Below are positions 22,669 through 35,149 of a stretch of DNA of 64,000 bases, piece after piece; within the stretch, counting starts at the first letter, position 1, and every line of letters starts with the position of its first letter. The translations under genes and the position numbers were made by a program. The stretch is from assembly GCF_008831285.2 (NCBI RefSeq), contig NC_045149.1, forward strand, positions 22,264,535 through 22,328,534. The letters run 5' to 3'. The notes below the pieces were generated by a model. It searched no databases and was not told the origin of the DNA. It worked only from the letters and a program-made list of their open reading frames with translations. The stretch is from Nymphaea colorata. Lineage: Eukaryota; Streptophyta; Magnoliopsida; Nymphaeales; Nymphaeaceae.

Positions 22669-23290
22669 TTACCCTTGATTGAGATTGTGGAGGTGTACTG
22701 TTTTCTTGTGCATATAAGCCCACCCAAATGCAACACATATTATTCCTGCTACCCCAAAAACTATAACAAAACCAATTGGATACTTTAAATAGTCTTCCCG
22801 TGCTTGACCGACTGCATAAGCTCTATCTAATTTCTTATCTTGACTTACTTTTGAACAATCTAAATTGGAATGGCCAAGAATGCCACTAAGGTTCATTTGT
22901 GTGGGTATTTTGAAATACATGTCATTAAGATAGTGAGGGCCAGATTGACCAGTAAAGAGAAGGCCTTTTGAAAAGCATTTTCCTTCTCCATCCATCTTAT
23001 AGCTAAAACCACGGCAGTTGCAGTCATTTATGCAGATGTTCTTGGAAGCTTCAAATGATACTGTTTTTTGGTAAATAGAAATCTGTATTTAGAAGCTTAA
23101 TAAACTTCACTTCCATTTTGTTGCAAACAATTTCGAATTCTGGTTTGCATCCTTGAGTCCAGTCAACAGGATCTTTCATTCGAAAACGAGGAGGACAAGT
23201 GCATGTGGGCTTTGGTTTGTAAAAACAGATTCGTCATTCAATTTTCCCCACAAAGGCCATGAGCTCTACATCTTGCTATTTATGGCATCC
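22669..23290 (-). pseudogene. S-domain (G-type lectin) receptor kinase relic
   Basis: Read on the minus strand this shows an EGF-like stretch (HGLCGEN, KPTCTCPPRF), a DPVDWTQGC-x-PEF segment, then a PAN/apple-like part (ICINDCNCRGFSYK, then CFSKGLLF), and a hydrophobic segment (IGFVIVFGVAGIICVAFGW, about 22710-22770) followed by HKK. This order is typical of ZmPK1-like S-domain receptor kinases. A frame shift near 23245 and another near 23065 break the extracellular part. The lectin domain before it and the kinase domain after the membrane segment are missing. It appears only in this unit. Confidence 0.75.
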
Positions 23291-24224
23291 ATGTAATTTC
23301 CCAGTCTTTTGTTCTCCGATTGAGGCGGAAAAAAAAATTGAGTATTATATGCCAAAAGCTCCTCAGACGAATAAAACGAGAATAAAATATGTTTTTTTTT
23401 TTTTCAAAAAACGGTAAAAAAAAAGATGCGTATAAAACGCGTTTTATACGCGTTATAAGGCAGGTGGTTAGATGGCACAACGTGTAATAATTGTTAAAAA
23501 GTTGTGTTTTTGAAACTTGATCGCTTCCTTCTAATGGCAAAAATGTATTTTTAAAAAGAAAAGAGGGGTTAGGTTAAAAAGCTCGATTTCTTCTGCTTCG
23601 TCTTCTTCTCCTTCGTCTCCTTCTCCTTCTCTTTGGTCTGAAGAGCATTCGATTGAACGGGGAACGCCGGACGAACGAGCAGGGGTCGACGGGAGTTGCG
23701 GGAGGTTGACGCTAATCTCCATCTTCTCCTTCTCGTTCTCATTCGAGAATGAAGAAGGGAGTCGCCACTCGGCAGACGGACGAGCGGTTTCTTCCAGAAT
23801 AGGGATTTTCCTGTGATTTTTGCTGTATACATTAGAAATCTTGATGTAGGCTTTCTGTATTTACTTTTATTATGTTATTGCACGTTTTGTTGTAGGTTTC
23901 TTTCAGAATAGGGATTTTGCTGTGATTTTTGCTGTATACATCAAATGTAGGCTTTCCGTTTTCTTTTTTATGATATGAGAAACAACTAACAAGCATTGGC
24001 ATTGGACCTCTTCTAAGAGGATGAACGATGAAACAGTCCTCTGTGTTGTGCATATAAGGTGAGATATAGATGCCCATGCTGAGAGCGGCTAAGGAATCAT
24101 TTTTCAATGTTTTTTTTAATTTCTCATTTATTTTTAAAAATTTACCTTCTTTTTTCCGTTTCATTCTCAATATATATAACTTTGTCATTTTTTTTCCTGG
24201 CAAAAGGCGAAGCTCCTTCCTACC
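23291..24224. other. Intergenic, no gene recognised
   Basis: Contains a short GCGTTTTATACGCG-like palindrome (about 23435-23455), a CT-rich stretch (about 23585-23740) and two copies of 'agaatagggattttgctgtg'-like sequence (about 23798 and 23908). A similar 'aaaacgcgtataaaac' phrase occurs near 52300. Confidence 0.5.
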
Positions 24225-25012
24225 AACTTTTTGTTATGTGGTTGAATTTGAGAAAGCGCAATCATATATGATGACTATGGAATGTTTAAATCTATATGTT
24301 TCTAAAACTACACGAAATTTCTAAATACGATAGACTTTGCAAAAATATTTCAAACTTAATTGTCATAGCCTTACTTTTAAACTCACATAATTCGAGCGGG
24401 GAAAAAGTCTACGGCGATTAAGCTTTGTCGGTATCCACCAATAACACTCTATTCTCTGTCCACCAAACCTTTCTCACGAGAGGAAGCCTGGGCGTGAGTG
24501 TTAAAATTCGAGAACCCAAGCTGCTGAATCGTTTTCAAGTTGAATCAGTTGTGGATAAAAAAACTGTTGTATTCACTTTTATCGGAAAAATGTACTAGTA
24601 ATTAAAAATAAAACTTTGTTTGTACAAAAAAAAAAAAAAAAGGAGCAGGAAGTCAGAGTGGGCAATCGGTTTGCCACTGAATATTCAATTAGAATTGTTT
24701 CACTCAGGCTATATTTTTACGATACTGGATTGAATTATCGACAGTAGGATCTTACATAAAAATGACGTTCAACCATCACAAGGCACATGCTTAGATGCTT
24801 GTGAATAACGACGCCAATGTGAAAATTTTAAGAACCAAGTTGTTGTTACAAACTTTCATGTCATGAGGATCTACTGGAGATTTATTTATTTACTTATTCA
24901 TTTTTTGGTGAAGGATGCAGATGAGAGAAAGGGAATCAGAACCACAGGTGACTCACATATGCCTATAAAGCTGCTCAGTGAAGTGGAATTGACCAATTCC
25001 ACCATCCGAGCG
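24225..25012. repeat. R4 block, second half, unit 3
   Basis: Matches 56100-56820, and 39470-39701 plus 41198-41745. Landmarks are 'gagaaagcgcaatcatat', 'cacgagaggaagcc' and 'catgtcatgaggatctactg'. It provides an empty site for the Harbinger-like insertion at 39702. Confidence 0.8.
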
Positions 25013-25370
25013 TAGGGCTGCACACGAGTGGAGTTGAGCCCGAGCTTGCCCAACTCGAGCTTGACTCGCTGAAAAAACTCGAGCTCAAACTTGAGTTCTG
25101 CTCCTTATAGGAAGCTCGAGTTCAATTCGACTACACAAGATCGAGCTCGAACTCAACTGGTTTAACCCAATAAGTCGTTTGGTGTTAAGTCGTTTAACTC
25201 GTGTACATGTAACTCCTGTAACCGGTTTTGATAGTATTATATAAAGTACCTGGTTACAAGTCAAGTTGAGTTTCTGGAACTCTCGAGCTCGACGCATCTC
25301 ATTTTGAGTATCTTTGCAAGCTAGAACTCAATTTGTTCATAGACAAGTCGATCTTTCGACTGAGTTCTTG
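25013..25370. mobile_element. hAT-like MITE copy b (right end lost)
   Basis: Starts TAGGGCTGCACACGAG and continues with CGAGCTTG/AACTCGAG motifs as in copies a, c and d. The right terminus seen at 20182 and 42209 is missing here. Confidence 0.55.
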
Positions 25371-25449
25371 AGTGAGAGAGAGCGTAAACCTCCCCATCAT
25401 TTTTTTTCTGCCCCCAGCGCATAGTGGTGCACTGGTGCCACGGAATCCA

Positions 25450-25802
25450 AACCCCACTTTTAAATACGCAAGTTTATTTGTGTCAAAAACAGGTCTACTT
25501 TCAAAATGTATGGATATTGGATTTTGGACATTCATTTGCACATTTGAATCTGAACCCAAGTTTTAATACAGAAGTTAATTTATGTTAGAAACAAGTCTAC
25601 TTTCAAAATAAATGGATATTGGATTTTGGACTTTGATTTTCACATCTGAATCTGAACCCAACTTTTAAATACACAAGCTATTTTATGTTAGAAACAAGTC
25701 TAGTTTCAAAACGTATGGATATTGGATTTCGGACTTCCATTTTCACATTTGAACCTGAACCCAACTTTTAAAAACACAAGTTAATTTATGTTAGAAACAA
25801 AA
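25450..25802. repeat. About 103-bp tandem repeat, roughly 3.4 units
   Basis: The phrase 'acaagtcta' begins new units near 25491, 25591 and 25694, followed each time by 'tatggatattggatttt' (one base differs in places) and 'tgaacccaa'. A partial unit ends near 25802. Confidence 0.85.
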
Positions 25803-28800
25803 TTTGATTGGATGTTTATTTCAAACACAAATGTGAACGCCCGAGCAATTGGATTTTGAGGTTACAAATGTGCGGCATCACCAAAACACAGTTAACTTGG
25901 ATTTTCTTTTACTAACATTATCATATTGTGGTTTGGATTCAGGTGCAAAAAAGAAAAATTTAAATTTAAATTGTAAATTTTAAGGACAGATATTCCATGG
26001 ATGTTTCTTCATTCACAACCAATTCGAATATGATATGTTGACATCTCTATCTGCATTATATTTCACACTTCTACAATTGTGCTTCATAAATAATCAATTT
26101 CAGTTTCTTCAAAAAATTCTAACTATAATTCAAATTTAAAATTTCAGACCTATTCAAAAGTGCTTAAATATTTTATGAAGCAAAAAAGATACTTTCACAA
26201 TAATGGTTTGGCTTGGGCATCGGGCTCAGGTTCGGGCCCAAAAAAAACCCAAGTTAGCCAGATTTATTTTTTCAATGTTATTTTTTATTTAATAATGATG
26301 TAAATTTTATTATTAAAAATATATTTAATATTAAAAAAATATTTTATATTTAAAATTATTTTTATTTTAACCAAGCCGAATGGAATCATGGAGCATTGAG
26401 CCGGGCAGATACTAGTGTTCGGGTGTGGGGCCGAGCCCGCCCCATGCCCAATCCTAATAATGGTACTGCCCGACACCGTTTACGGCAAGAGCTGAGACGA
26501 GACAACTCCTGACAGCCCTGCCCGGCACCAGAGTGACCCAGACAAGCATGTTAATAACGGCACAGTTCCGATTCTATAGTGACAACTGTTGGGGCGATAC
26601 GGAGCCACATTAACGACGGCATTACTGCAGACAGCTCCATATGTGAAGAAGGAACGCCATTCAATTTTTGAGAGTTTACTGGCAAATTGCGTCTGTGCGG
26701 CAGCCACTGTCGCCATCTACTGCAGATTTGAAACAATGGCGAGAGGCCACGCAGCCTGGCTTTGAAAACAAGAGCACATGCACAAATCCATATGAGCAAA
26801 TTTGAACGAAAACTCTCTGGCTTCTATAAATCACATCTGATGTATTTATTTCATCCAGACAAGAATCACTGACTCTATGAGAAGAAACTAGTCTCTTATG
26901 TACTGATGCATACATATTAGAAAAAATTGATTTGTAACTCTAGCTATCTAGTGTTAAGCTAGCTTAAGCTTACTCATTACAACTGTTTAATCTATCATGT
27001 TGATCAGATGAGGGAAAAACAAGAAAAAATGTGATAGGTATTGTTGTCATGCAGTATTACACTTTACATTTTTCTCTGGATGTTTTTCTCTCAATCGTCC
27101 ATCATAATAGATTGGTGGACATCTGTGGCATCATAGATATGAAAACTGAACCACAACTTTAACTCCCTCATGACATTTGGAAATGTCCAAATAAACTAGA
27201 GCCTGCATTCATGGAGTGTCTATATTGGTAGTTCCTACTCCACTAGCTCATAAACAAAAACCAGACTACTTAAATAGAACAATTAAAGTATTTTATTTGG
27301 GAATAAGTTGACGAGGAACATATATTAAGTTAATGATTTTTTGAATTTAATCATATTTTGATAATAATTAAAATTGAATGACTCATACAACATCAAACTT
27401 GTCTTCAAGTTTCATTAAAACAACTTGAGCTACAGCATGTTTTATATCAAATTAGTTTTTATAAACATATTCAGATGTTTTTATTTTGTTTAAAACATCT
27501 TTTAGTCAAAAATTAAAAAATCTAGTTCTTATCCCTAACCTAATGGTCTGGTATCTACCAATTTCCCCACCTACCCACACACACACACACATATATATAA
27601 AGAGACAGAAAGATGTCCTTCTTGTCTTCATTTACAACTTGTACAGATCTGCTCAGTCGCAAGAATTCATGGTCCAAGTAATAATACTGCCACATATATA
27701 CTTCCACTCACATGACTCAGCTGAAGATGGCAAATATTACTAGACACATCAAATTCACCATTCATCCAAGCGGTCCATTTCTTCCCTCTCGCCTTCTCAT
27801 CTCTCTGTCACACTCTGATAAACTAATCAAGAGAAGCAAACAAGTGAAAGCCTGCATTCACATTTCCTTCAGATTCGGATCCAACGGCCACATCAAGTTG
27901 ATAGCTGCAAGACAATGAAAGTGACAAGTGGTTGCTTGCCACGTGCCGCCATTATTGGAAGTGCTATTCCCAAGGAAAATGAAGTGCCATTTGTGCATAT
28001 CAGAATCAAAGTTTTGCTTCAAAATTACTCATAGTTTTTGCAAGAGATTTAGAATTCCCCACCTTTCATGAAGCTCGGGTGGATGAATATCAATATGAAC
28101 CAATGATGCATCTCACTGGTTGGATGAGACCAACATAGCAGAGGTATCATATCTGCCATATCTGTTCCCATATGGATCAGTGCTTCGATTGAGCAAGAGA
28201 TTAGGAACCCACTATTTAAAGCAAAAGACTCGAAAGCCCCCCATTCTCTTTCAATTGAGCAAGATATGTGGGACTTGAGTAACATATGGTATATCATTCG
28301 ATTAGAACGTCAGAATCGCTTCTTTTATGGTTTATGAGCATAACACCCACGTGAATTGAATAGGCGACATGTCTTCTACATGCCCATATGCTCGATCAGC
28401 TATACTACGTCCCTTGAGGCCTGACATGATTCAGTTATGACCGCAAATTATGCATTGACTCGGTAGCAGCAGTAAAACCTTAAACCCACATTTGCATTCC
28501 TCCATTGTTGAAGCAAGGAAGAGGAGAAAACAGTGTTGTAGTAAAGGAGAAAAAATTTCGAACTGCTTATGAAGAGCACTGATCATAAAGTCTTTGTCTT
28601 TCCAAGTAGACATTTGTGAGTTCTTCATCAGGGTGCGTTTGAAAGGGTTAACTTATCAGTGGTACTTGGTAGTCCTTACTGCAGATGAGTTTTACAACGA
28701 GGTTCCACCATGTAAATGAAAAAGGGCGAGGGGTGAACTTTGTCCGATGAAATGAGAATCTCGGTCACGCATTTTCCCAAAGCTCTAAATGTCTGCTCGC

Positions 28801-31607
28801 TGGAAAAGGTTGGCTGCCTCTTCTTCTGAGTAGCGATGAGGGGTTATAGGGATGAGGATCTTTGTCTACCAGGAAAAAACTTCTCTGCCTGTCAAACACT
28901 ACCTTATGATTGCAAAATGAATTGGATTTAGTGACGTTTAGAAGCAACCACCCATTTAGGGGTCGTTTGAATACTAGAGATTTGAAATTTATATATCTGA
29001 CGTGGGTTTGACATGACATGCTTTTGTTGACATGGTAAAAGATTCATGGTAAAATTCATAGTTATTCAAACTAAGGATCTTCTACACATGTGATCTTTAT
29101 TTTACTTCTTTACATTGAAAAAAATCGGATTCAAAATCGCAGGGAGGAAGTTCAGATCTTAAATCTACAGTTACTCAAATCCTACAAAGTCTCCAATCGG
29201 AGGCAATGAAACCCCTTCCTCCTTCCTTGCTAGGCTGCTAATAAAGACTCTTTCTGTAATCCATGCAAAAATGACTAAAAAAAATAATCCACAGCATTAA
29301 GACGGGGATTGTGGATGTGAACGAGTAAGACCGAACCACAACTTCAAGAGCCTATACAAGCTTTTTTTCTTAAACAGATCAGATCCAGTTTACAGTAAAT
29401 AATCTCATCTTGAATTGGCAAAAGTTTATCTTCTCTTTCTTGGAAAGCAGACACAGGCCAATTGAATGCATGGGATTTTCTATCTTTGCGAAATGCCTGG
29501 GCTTGGATACTGATATTAATAACAAAGAATAGTTCCAAATGGGCTCAGTGGTGTATTGGGAGGTAGACCCAGCTGGCTAGCTAGGTCAGAGATATAAGTT
29601 CACTGTGGAAGACTAATGCTGTCCGTTTCGCGACAAGTTGGGCTTTGTTTGAGTGGTAAAATTTTAAACTGCTTCCAGCCACTTGTTGATTGGCATGAGC
29701 AGAAACAGTAAGTTTCCAGCTTTAAAAGAATCTGCAAAATTTGTGTCAATTCCACCGGCCATCATCGGGACCACTATCCAATCACAGCCATCCAATGTAT
29801 TGTACAGAATAAGCGTGATTAAATACACTGCTCGGTTTATTGCATCGGGCAGTGTGCTGTGAGAGGTTCGAAGATTTATCCCTAATGTGATACTCAAGTA
29901 AGGCTTTTTTCGATATTATTATGATTCTACAAAATACATCACTCTGGATTATGGGGATTCATGCATTTTTTATGGAATTGTGACGACCTTTTATATTTTA
30001 TGTTATTTCCGAATTGGCGGATAAGTGCATGTTTCAGCCGATGAGGGATATTGACTGGGAAGGAGGGGTGGAGGGAAGGGGGCCGTGACCCTCCTTCAGA
30101 TTTTAAAAACTTAAAAAATTTATATGTAAATTTAATTTTAGTTTATTATATACATAAAATTTGAAAATTTTTATGTCAGTCTTTTTAAAATTTTAAAACT
30201 ATAATGATAGTTTAACCCTTGCAACAAAAAAATTATGGCTTTTCTGATATAATGCGTTTTGGCCAATAGGCCGATACTTGATGATGTTGAGACGTACTGA
30301 TCTTTTCAAAGTGAGAGGATACTCATTTTTAATAATAATAATAATAATAATCTTATTAGTCATATTAATTTTATATTTTCAGATAAATATATCCAAAAGA
30401 GTGGCATAGCCAGAATCAAATAGGATCACTTTAGCTTGTTTTTTGTAAAACCATTCAAGACCCTTTCATAGAGATAGAACAACAATAAGAAAGACACCTC
30501 TCTCTCTCTCACACACACACATATCTTGATGCATTTTTATTTATCACTTTTTGTTGCATGCTCTCCAGTCGGACGTTTTAGCCTTGATCAAGGCTCTTGG
30601 CTACTCTACTTGTATTCGACGTGACATATTTTTTTTTTCTTTTTTTTTTTGTGATACTTAATACCTTTTTTGCATTCATTTTTTTGGGATATTAATTATC
30701 TCTAAATACCATAAGAAATTGGTAGGTACGTGCGAAGACTCAGAAGAAAATCAAGGAGAAAAAGTTGTTAATTAATATTAGATGACTAAAACATCCTCTC
30801 GCTTTTTCCTTAGTTTTCCATCTCAAAAAAGATCAATTGTCAAGATGATTCACTATATGTCATGGAAATAAGGATCGTGTACCTACCAAATTCTCATAAA
30901 TTATACAACAGTTCTTCTAGATTATCCCATGATTGCAACTAGGGTAAAAATTTTTGTGGGTCACAAGCAAAGCAGTTGCTCATTTAAGTGTTGGATGGCT
31001 TTTCAAAAGAAAACAAAACATGCAGCTTCTTGCACATTTCCACTTTTCAATAAAGAAACTCAAAAGCATATTCCATTTTGGTGCTTGGCATTTTGGTGGA
31101 ACACGAAGAGGAGAAACAGCTCACAAATTCGAGGGCAAACATTATTGATGCTGGATTGGTAAAGATGCATTAAAGAGGCCAAGGCCATGATTTTACCAAT
31201 TACCATGGTGTTCTGCATTTGTTAACTTTCATCCCCAAAAACTTACCTCGCCATAAATTGCAAACAGTTGGCAGGCCAAACTTGAGTCAAATAACGCACA
31301 ACGAATAATAAATTATGGAACTACCAGCCATGCACTTCATTCAATGAACTCATCTAGGCATGATAAGGCAATGCAGATTGAATTTGAACTAACTTTACAA
31401 GTTATAACTGTTTACGCCTTAAGTTGCTGCCAAGTTAGCTTTTGGAAGCCCCACGAGAGCATACTTGCTCAAGTAAGGGAGGAAAACGAGATGTCGCAAT
31501 CATTTGATTGGAAATTCGTGGAGGTTGAGGTGATGGGTATTTTCGTCATCAGTGATAAAGCACACCATTTTCTCTTTGTTTTTTCCTCAGTTTTATATAA
31601 ACGATCC

Positions 31608-31610
<3 letters not shown>

Positions 31611-31656
<46 letters not shown>
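31611..31656. repeat. AT microsatellite
   Basis: About 22 uninterrupted AT units. Confidence 0.95.
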
Positions 31657-31659
<3 letters not shown>

Positions 31660-32487
31660 TCTTATCAATCAAACCCAGTCAGGGTAAAAATGTAAGTAGC
31701 ATACTTCATCTTGTAGGTGAATGATCTACTGACTATATTTATGGAATGACAATTCTGTTTTTCTAACTTTTGTGGTGTGACACATTTTTTTTGCCCAAAA
31801 AAAGTTTCTAGCTGGGCCTCTGATAGACCTTGTCGTCCTTTTCCTTTTAAGCTAAAGCTGTTATTTTAGGGAAAAAGGTTGTTTATAATGTTTACCTACA
31901 TCTTCTAGGGAAGATAGAAAACTTGGAAGGAGGAATAAGTTTTGAAGTTATTACTTGAGTTACAAGCGACTATGAGAGTAAGGCCCCTGTGTGACAGCTA
32001 TCCAAAAAAATGGCTGGTGTTTGAATAATAATAACCCTTTCTTTCCCTAAAAAATTGTTGCCAAAGGGTTGCCTTAGCTGTTTCAATGATTGATTTGATA
32101 GATCTTAAATATATTACTCTCGTTCCACTTAAACCTTTTTCCTTATAGATTTTATTGCACTTTCGTATATATTGACTTCATTACCATAACTAGAGACTCT
32201 TACAACTTAAACCCATTGAGTAAGTGTAGGCGCGAGAAGGTTTGATATGGAGTGGGCCTAGATCGTTTGATTGGTCGGTTGTAGTTTGAACTTTAGAGAT
32301 GTCAGCCTTTTGAAAACTCAAGCCCATGGTGCCCAAGGGGTTTGGAACAACTGGTCAGACTCAAATGTAATGATCCCACTCATTCCCTAATTTTGGTCCT
32401 TGGTCACGCAGATCCCAACCTACCCATAAGTAACTTCAGTTTCAACTTGAAAAAGGTTAAAGCAAGAATCAGGACAGCCAAATACTC

Positions 32488-32570
32488 TAACAACTCTTTA
32501 TATTAGTCTATCAAGATCCCTCACAACCTTAACAACTCTTTATATAAGTCTCTCAAGATCCCTTACAATA
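32488..32570. repeat. 42-bp tandem duplication
   Basis: 'caactctttata' recurs at about 32491 and 32533, each followed by a 'caagatccct' phrase. Confidence 0.8.
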
Positions 32571-33059
32571 TTAAATACGAGACTAAACTTTTACGATGTT
32601 ACAGTTCACCTTATTATGGTACATGCATCCATTCGTATGAGACCCTAGATCTGGGTATTGAACTGTGTTCTGATAAGTCTAATATGTGGTTTGAATCCTA
32701 ATTCTTTTAGTGTCAAGAGCTTGCATAATGCAACTTTGGACCCTAGAGGCAAAAAGTGGGAGGGAGCTTTAGCTTCTCTTCCTTGTGAAACCAAAGCATT
32801 GGCAAAGGAACAAGCCTCGTGGTACTTTTGATTGTGTTCTTTTCCCCGTAAAATAAATTAAAAACACAATGGTTTAAGGCGTTGTCCATAAACTTGGTCC
32901 ATTTCTTGACCTTGACTTGAACTAAAAAATATTTTTTGCCAAGTCAGTTTTAATCAACAATGGTAATTGCTAATGAAGAATCTATTGCAATATGATGCAA
33001 GAGATTAATGTGAAATATACAGCGGATCTATGCAATCTCTTGTTTTTATGATTCTATAT

Positions 33060-33565
33060 ATTCACAAAGAGATTGGCCTTTTCAGATGCATAAATGTGAT
33101 TTGCTGTGAAGATATCTCTTAAAATCTGATTTCAAAAGTTCATCGAACATCCCAATGAACTGATCCAGTAATGCATAGATTCAAAGAATTGGCCACCCCA
33201 CCACTTTATACCTATTTTTTTCACAAGAAATATTCTCTCAAAGTTAGTAACCTGTTCTGGAAATATGGAGGAAGACTGAGATAAATGTTAGGAACAAGGT
33301 TCTCCCTTTCTCTCTCTAACAACATCAAGAGAAAATGAAGAAGAAAAAATGACACAAAGAGTTTAAGTGGTTTGGAGACAAGGTTCTCTTATATCCAAGT
33401 TATAGAACCGCTCATTCTCAAAAAGATCCACGGAAATTAGGAAAATTTATTGAGCATAGATGGGACTCCACACTTCAACAAGTCACTCTATAAACTCTTA
33501 ACCAAACAAAAAAAAGGAGAGAAAAGCCATTGCCCATGGGGCAGCTGGATCTTGGCGTTCCAGTG
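33060..33565. repeat. R1 block beside DUF247-4
   Basis: Same block as 1-470 and 42760-43293, with small deletions. Confidence 0.8.
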
Positions 33566-34817
33566 TCAAGTTGATTTGGGGAGGTGATAGGCTAACATGG
33601 CATACAGCACTTGCATCAAAGTGAAAAAAAGTAGAATGAGGGCAGCAGCGAGGGAGCAGTAGGACCACGGGCTCCTGAAATAGGTGTGTCTCAGATCAGC
33701 CAATTTGAAGGTCCATTTTTCCCCACAGTGCGTGTTGATGTCCATCCGAACATTAGACAGCATGTCGATCCCATACGTGCGTCCTAGCCCTGAAGAACTT
33801 AACGACGTCTTCCAGGCTGCCCAGCTGGTTGTCGATTATTCCTCGGAAAGTCAAGACTCGGGCGTCGGCGGCAGTGAGTACAAGGTCGCTGAGAAGGCGA
33901 AGGTAGGACGACACCGGCTGGTCGTCATCTTCCACAAGCCGTTGCTCGTAAGCCACCATGTTCCTGAAAATGTAGTCGGAGTCCCTGTTGATGAGGATAC
34001 GGGGGAGCTTAAGGAACGGTTTACGAAACGGTATCCACGACGGCCTGGGAACCCATTTCACCATTCCTTCATCCGCCCGCGAGATGGTAACTCTCGAGTC
34101 CTCGAGATCGATAGCGCTGTAGCGTACGCTCATTTCGCCAATGGGAGAGAGACACGCTCCTGTTGCCGAGCCTGCTACTCTGCTTTGCCCAACCAGCATG
34201 CTGGGCAGAAATTTCATCCTTGCAGCGTCGAGGAGATGGCAAGCGCCGGCAAGGTTTGGCACCTCCAATCTTTTCATGAGAAGGAAGCCTAAGAACTTGT
34301 TGAGCATGGCTTCGAGTGACTGATCTCTGTACTGTAGGTGGCTGTAGAGGCGTTTAAGAAAGGCCTTGGGGATTTGGTTGTTGACCCTCAACACGTCAAG
34401 AAGAATATGGCGTTGCATGGTGTTGTTCAATGGAAATTCCAATTGGGCGGAGGAAAACCTGGTGGCGATGGTGCGAAAGGGATGCTTTACTGTTGTCATG
34501 ATGTGCATCAACTCTAACACGAAGCATCCATCTCTTACCAGCACCTTCACAAAATCGTCGTTCTGCGGAAGATTGTATAGTCCGATATCCGCCCCTTCGT
34601 AACATTCTCTCACCTTCAGAGCATCGTCTCTTAGGGCATTAACGACATCTTCTGTGCGGCAAATTTGCGTCCTCTCCAGGACCAAGTTGAGCACTGTATC
34701 CTCCAACGTGTGGGGGTTGTTGGAGTGGTAAGGTCCAATGCCCAGGAAGATAGGATTCTTTGGCTTGTATGCTCTTTCGTCTTCCCAAGTCCTGAAAATG
34801 CAAGGCTTTGAACTCAT
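33566..34817 (-). pseudogene. DUF247 copy 4, frameshifted before the membrane anchor
   Basis: ATG at 34817 opens about 354 codons with IGPYHSN, ECYEGAD, DGCFVLELMHIMTT, a NNQIP motif, HLLDAAR, DLEDSRV, RNMVAYEQR and GIIDNQLGS. Near 33785-33795, 8 bp present in copies 1, 3, 5 and 6 (between FF and the TYGID motif) are missing, so the frame ends after an unrelated tail at 33753. The anchor region (YFRSPW and the hydrophobic segment, 33566-33763) survives in another frame. Elsewhere there are in-frame changes: an insertion of a few residues before FLKLPR and a loss in the SP-x-GEMSV region. It is either a pseudogene or encodes a form without an anchor. Confidence 0.88.
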
Positions 34818-34861
34818 TCTTTCTCTCTCTCTCTCGCGCCGCTGAACTTTGACAGGACGGA

Positions 34862-34871
34862 TTATATATAA
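34862..34871 (-). promoter_or_regulatory. Candidate TATA box of DUF247-4
   Basis: The coding strand reads CTTATATATAAT, about 45 bp before the ATG. The homologous sites in copies 1 and 5 are weaker (TTACATGTAAT and TTATATGTAAT). Confidence 0.35.
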
Positions 34872-34916
34872 GCAAGAATAAAATGAACACGAAATATTAA
34901 AAATATTAAAGTACAT

Positions 34917-35033
<117 letters not shown>

Positions 35034-35149
35034 AGAAGGCATTGGTCAACCATTTTTGGTTTAAAAAATATAATTTTTAATATATTATGCTTCAAGACCA
35101 TCGACTCGCCCTTGCTACTCGAAAGGCACATTCTTACAAAATAAAGAAA

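Larger units (their letters stand above)
25803..33059. other. Long gene-poor intergenic stretch
   Basis: More than 7 kb with no recognisable domain, exon pair, RNA gene or transposon end. It contains a GGGC-rich patch (about 26215-26460), an ACACAC/ATAT tract (about 27575-27600), TAA/AAT and CT/CA runs (30330-30350, 30500-30522), the AT tract at 31611 and a short tandem duplication at 32488. Open frames are short, overlapping and of no known family. Confidence 0.55.

Noticed and set aside
25450-25802. CRISPR-like array or spaced repeats
   Set aside because: The repeats are contiguous 103-bp diverged units without unique spacers, in a plant genome.
31469-31724. Open frames on both strands across the AT tract
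   Set aside because: YIYIY runs come from the AT microsatellite, and flanks match no family.
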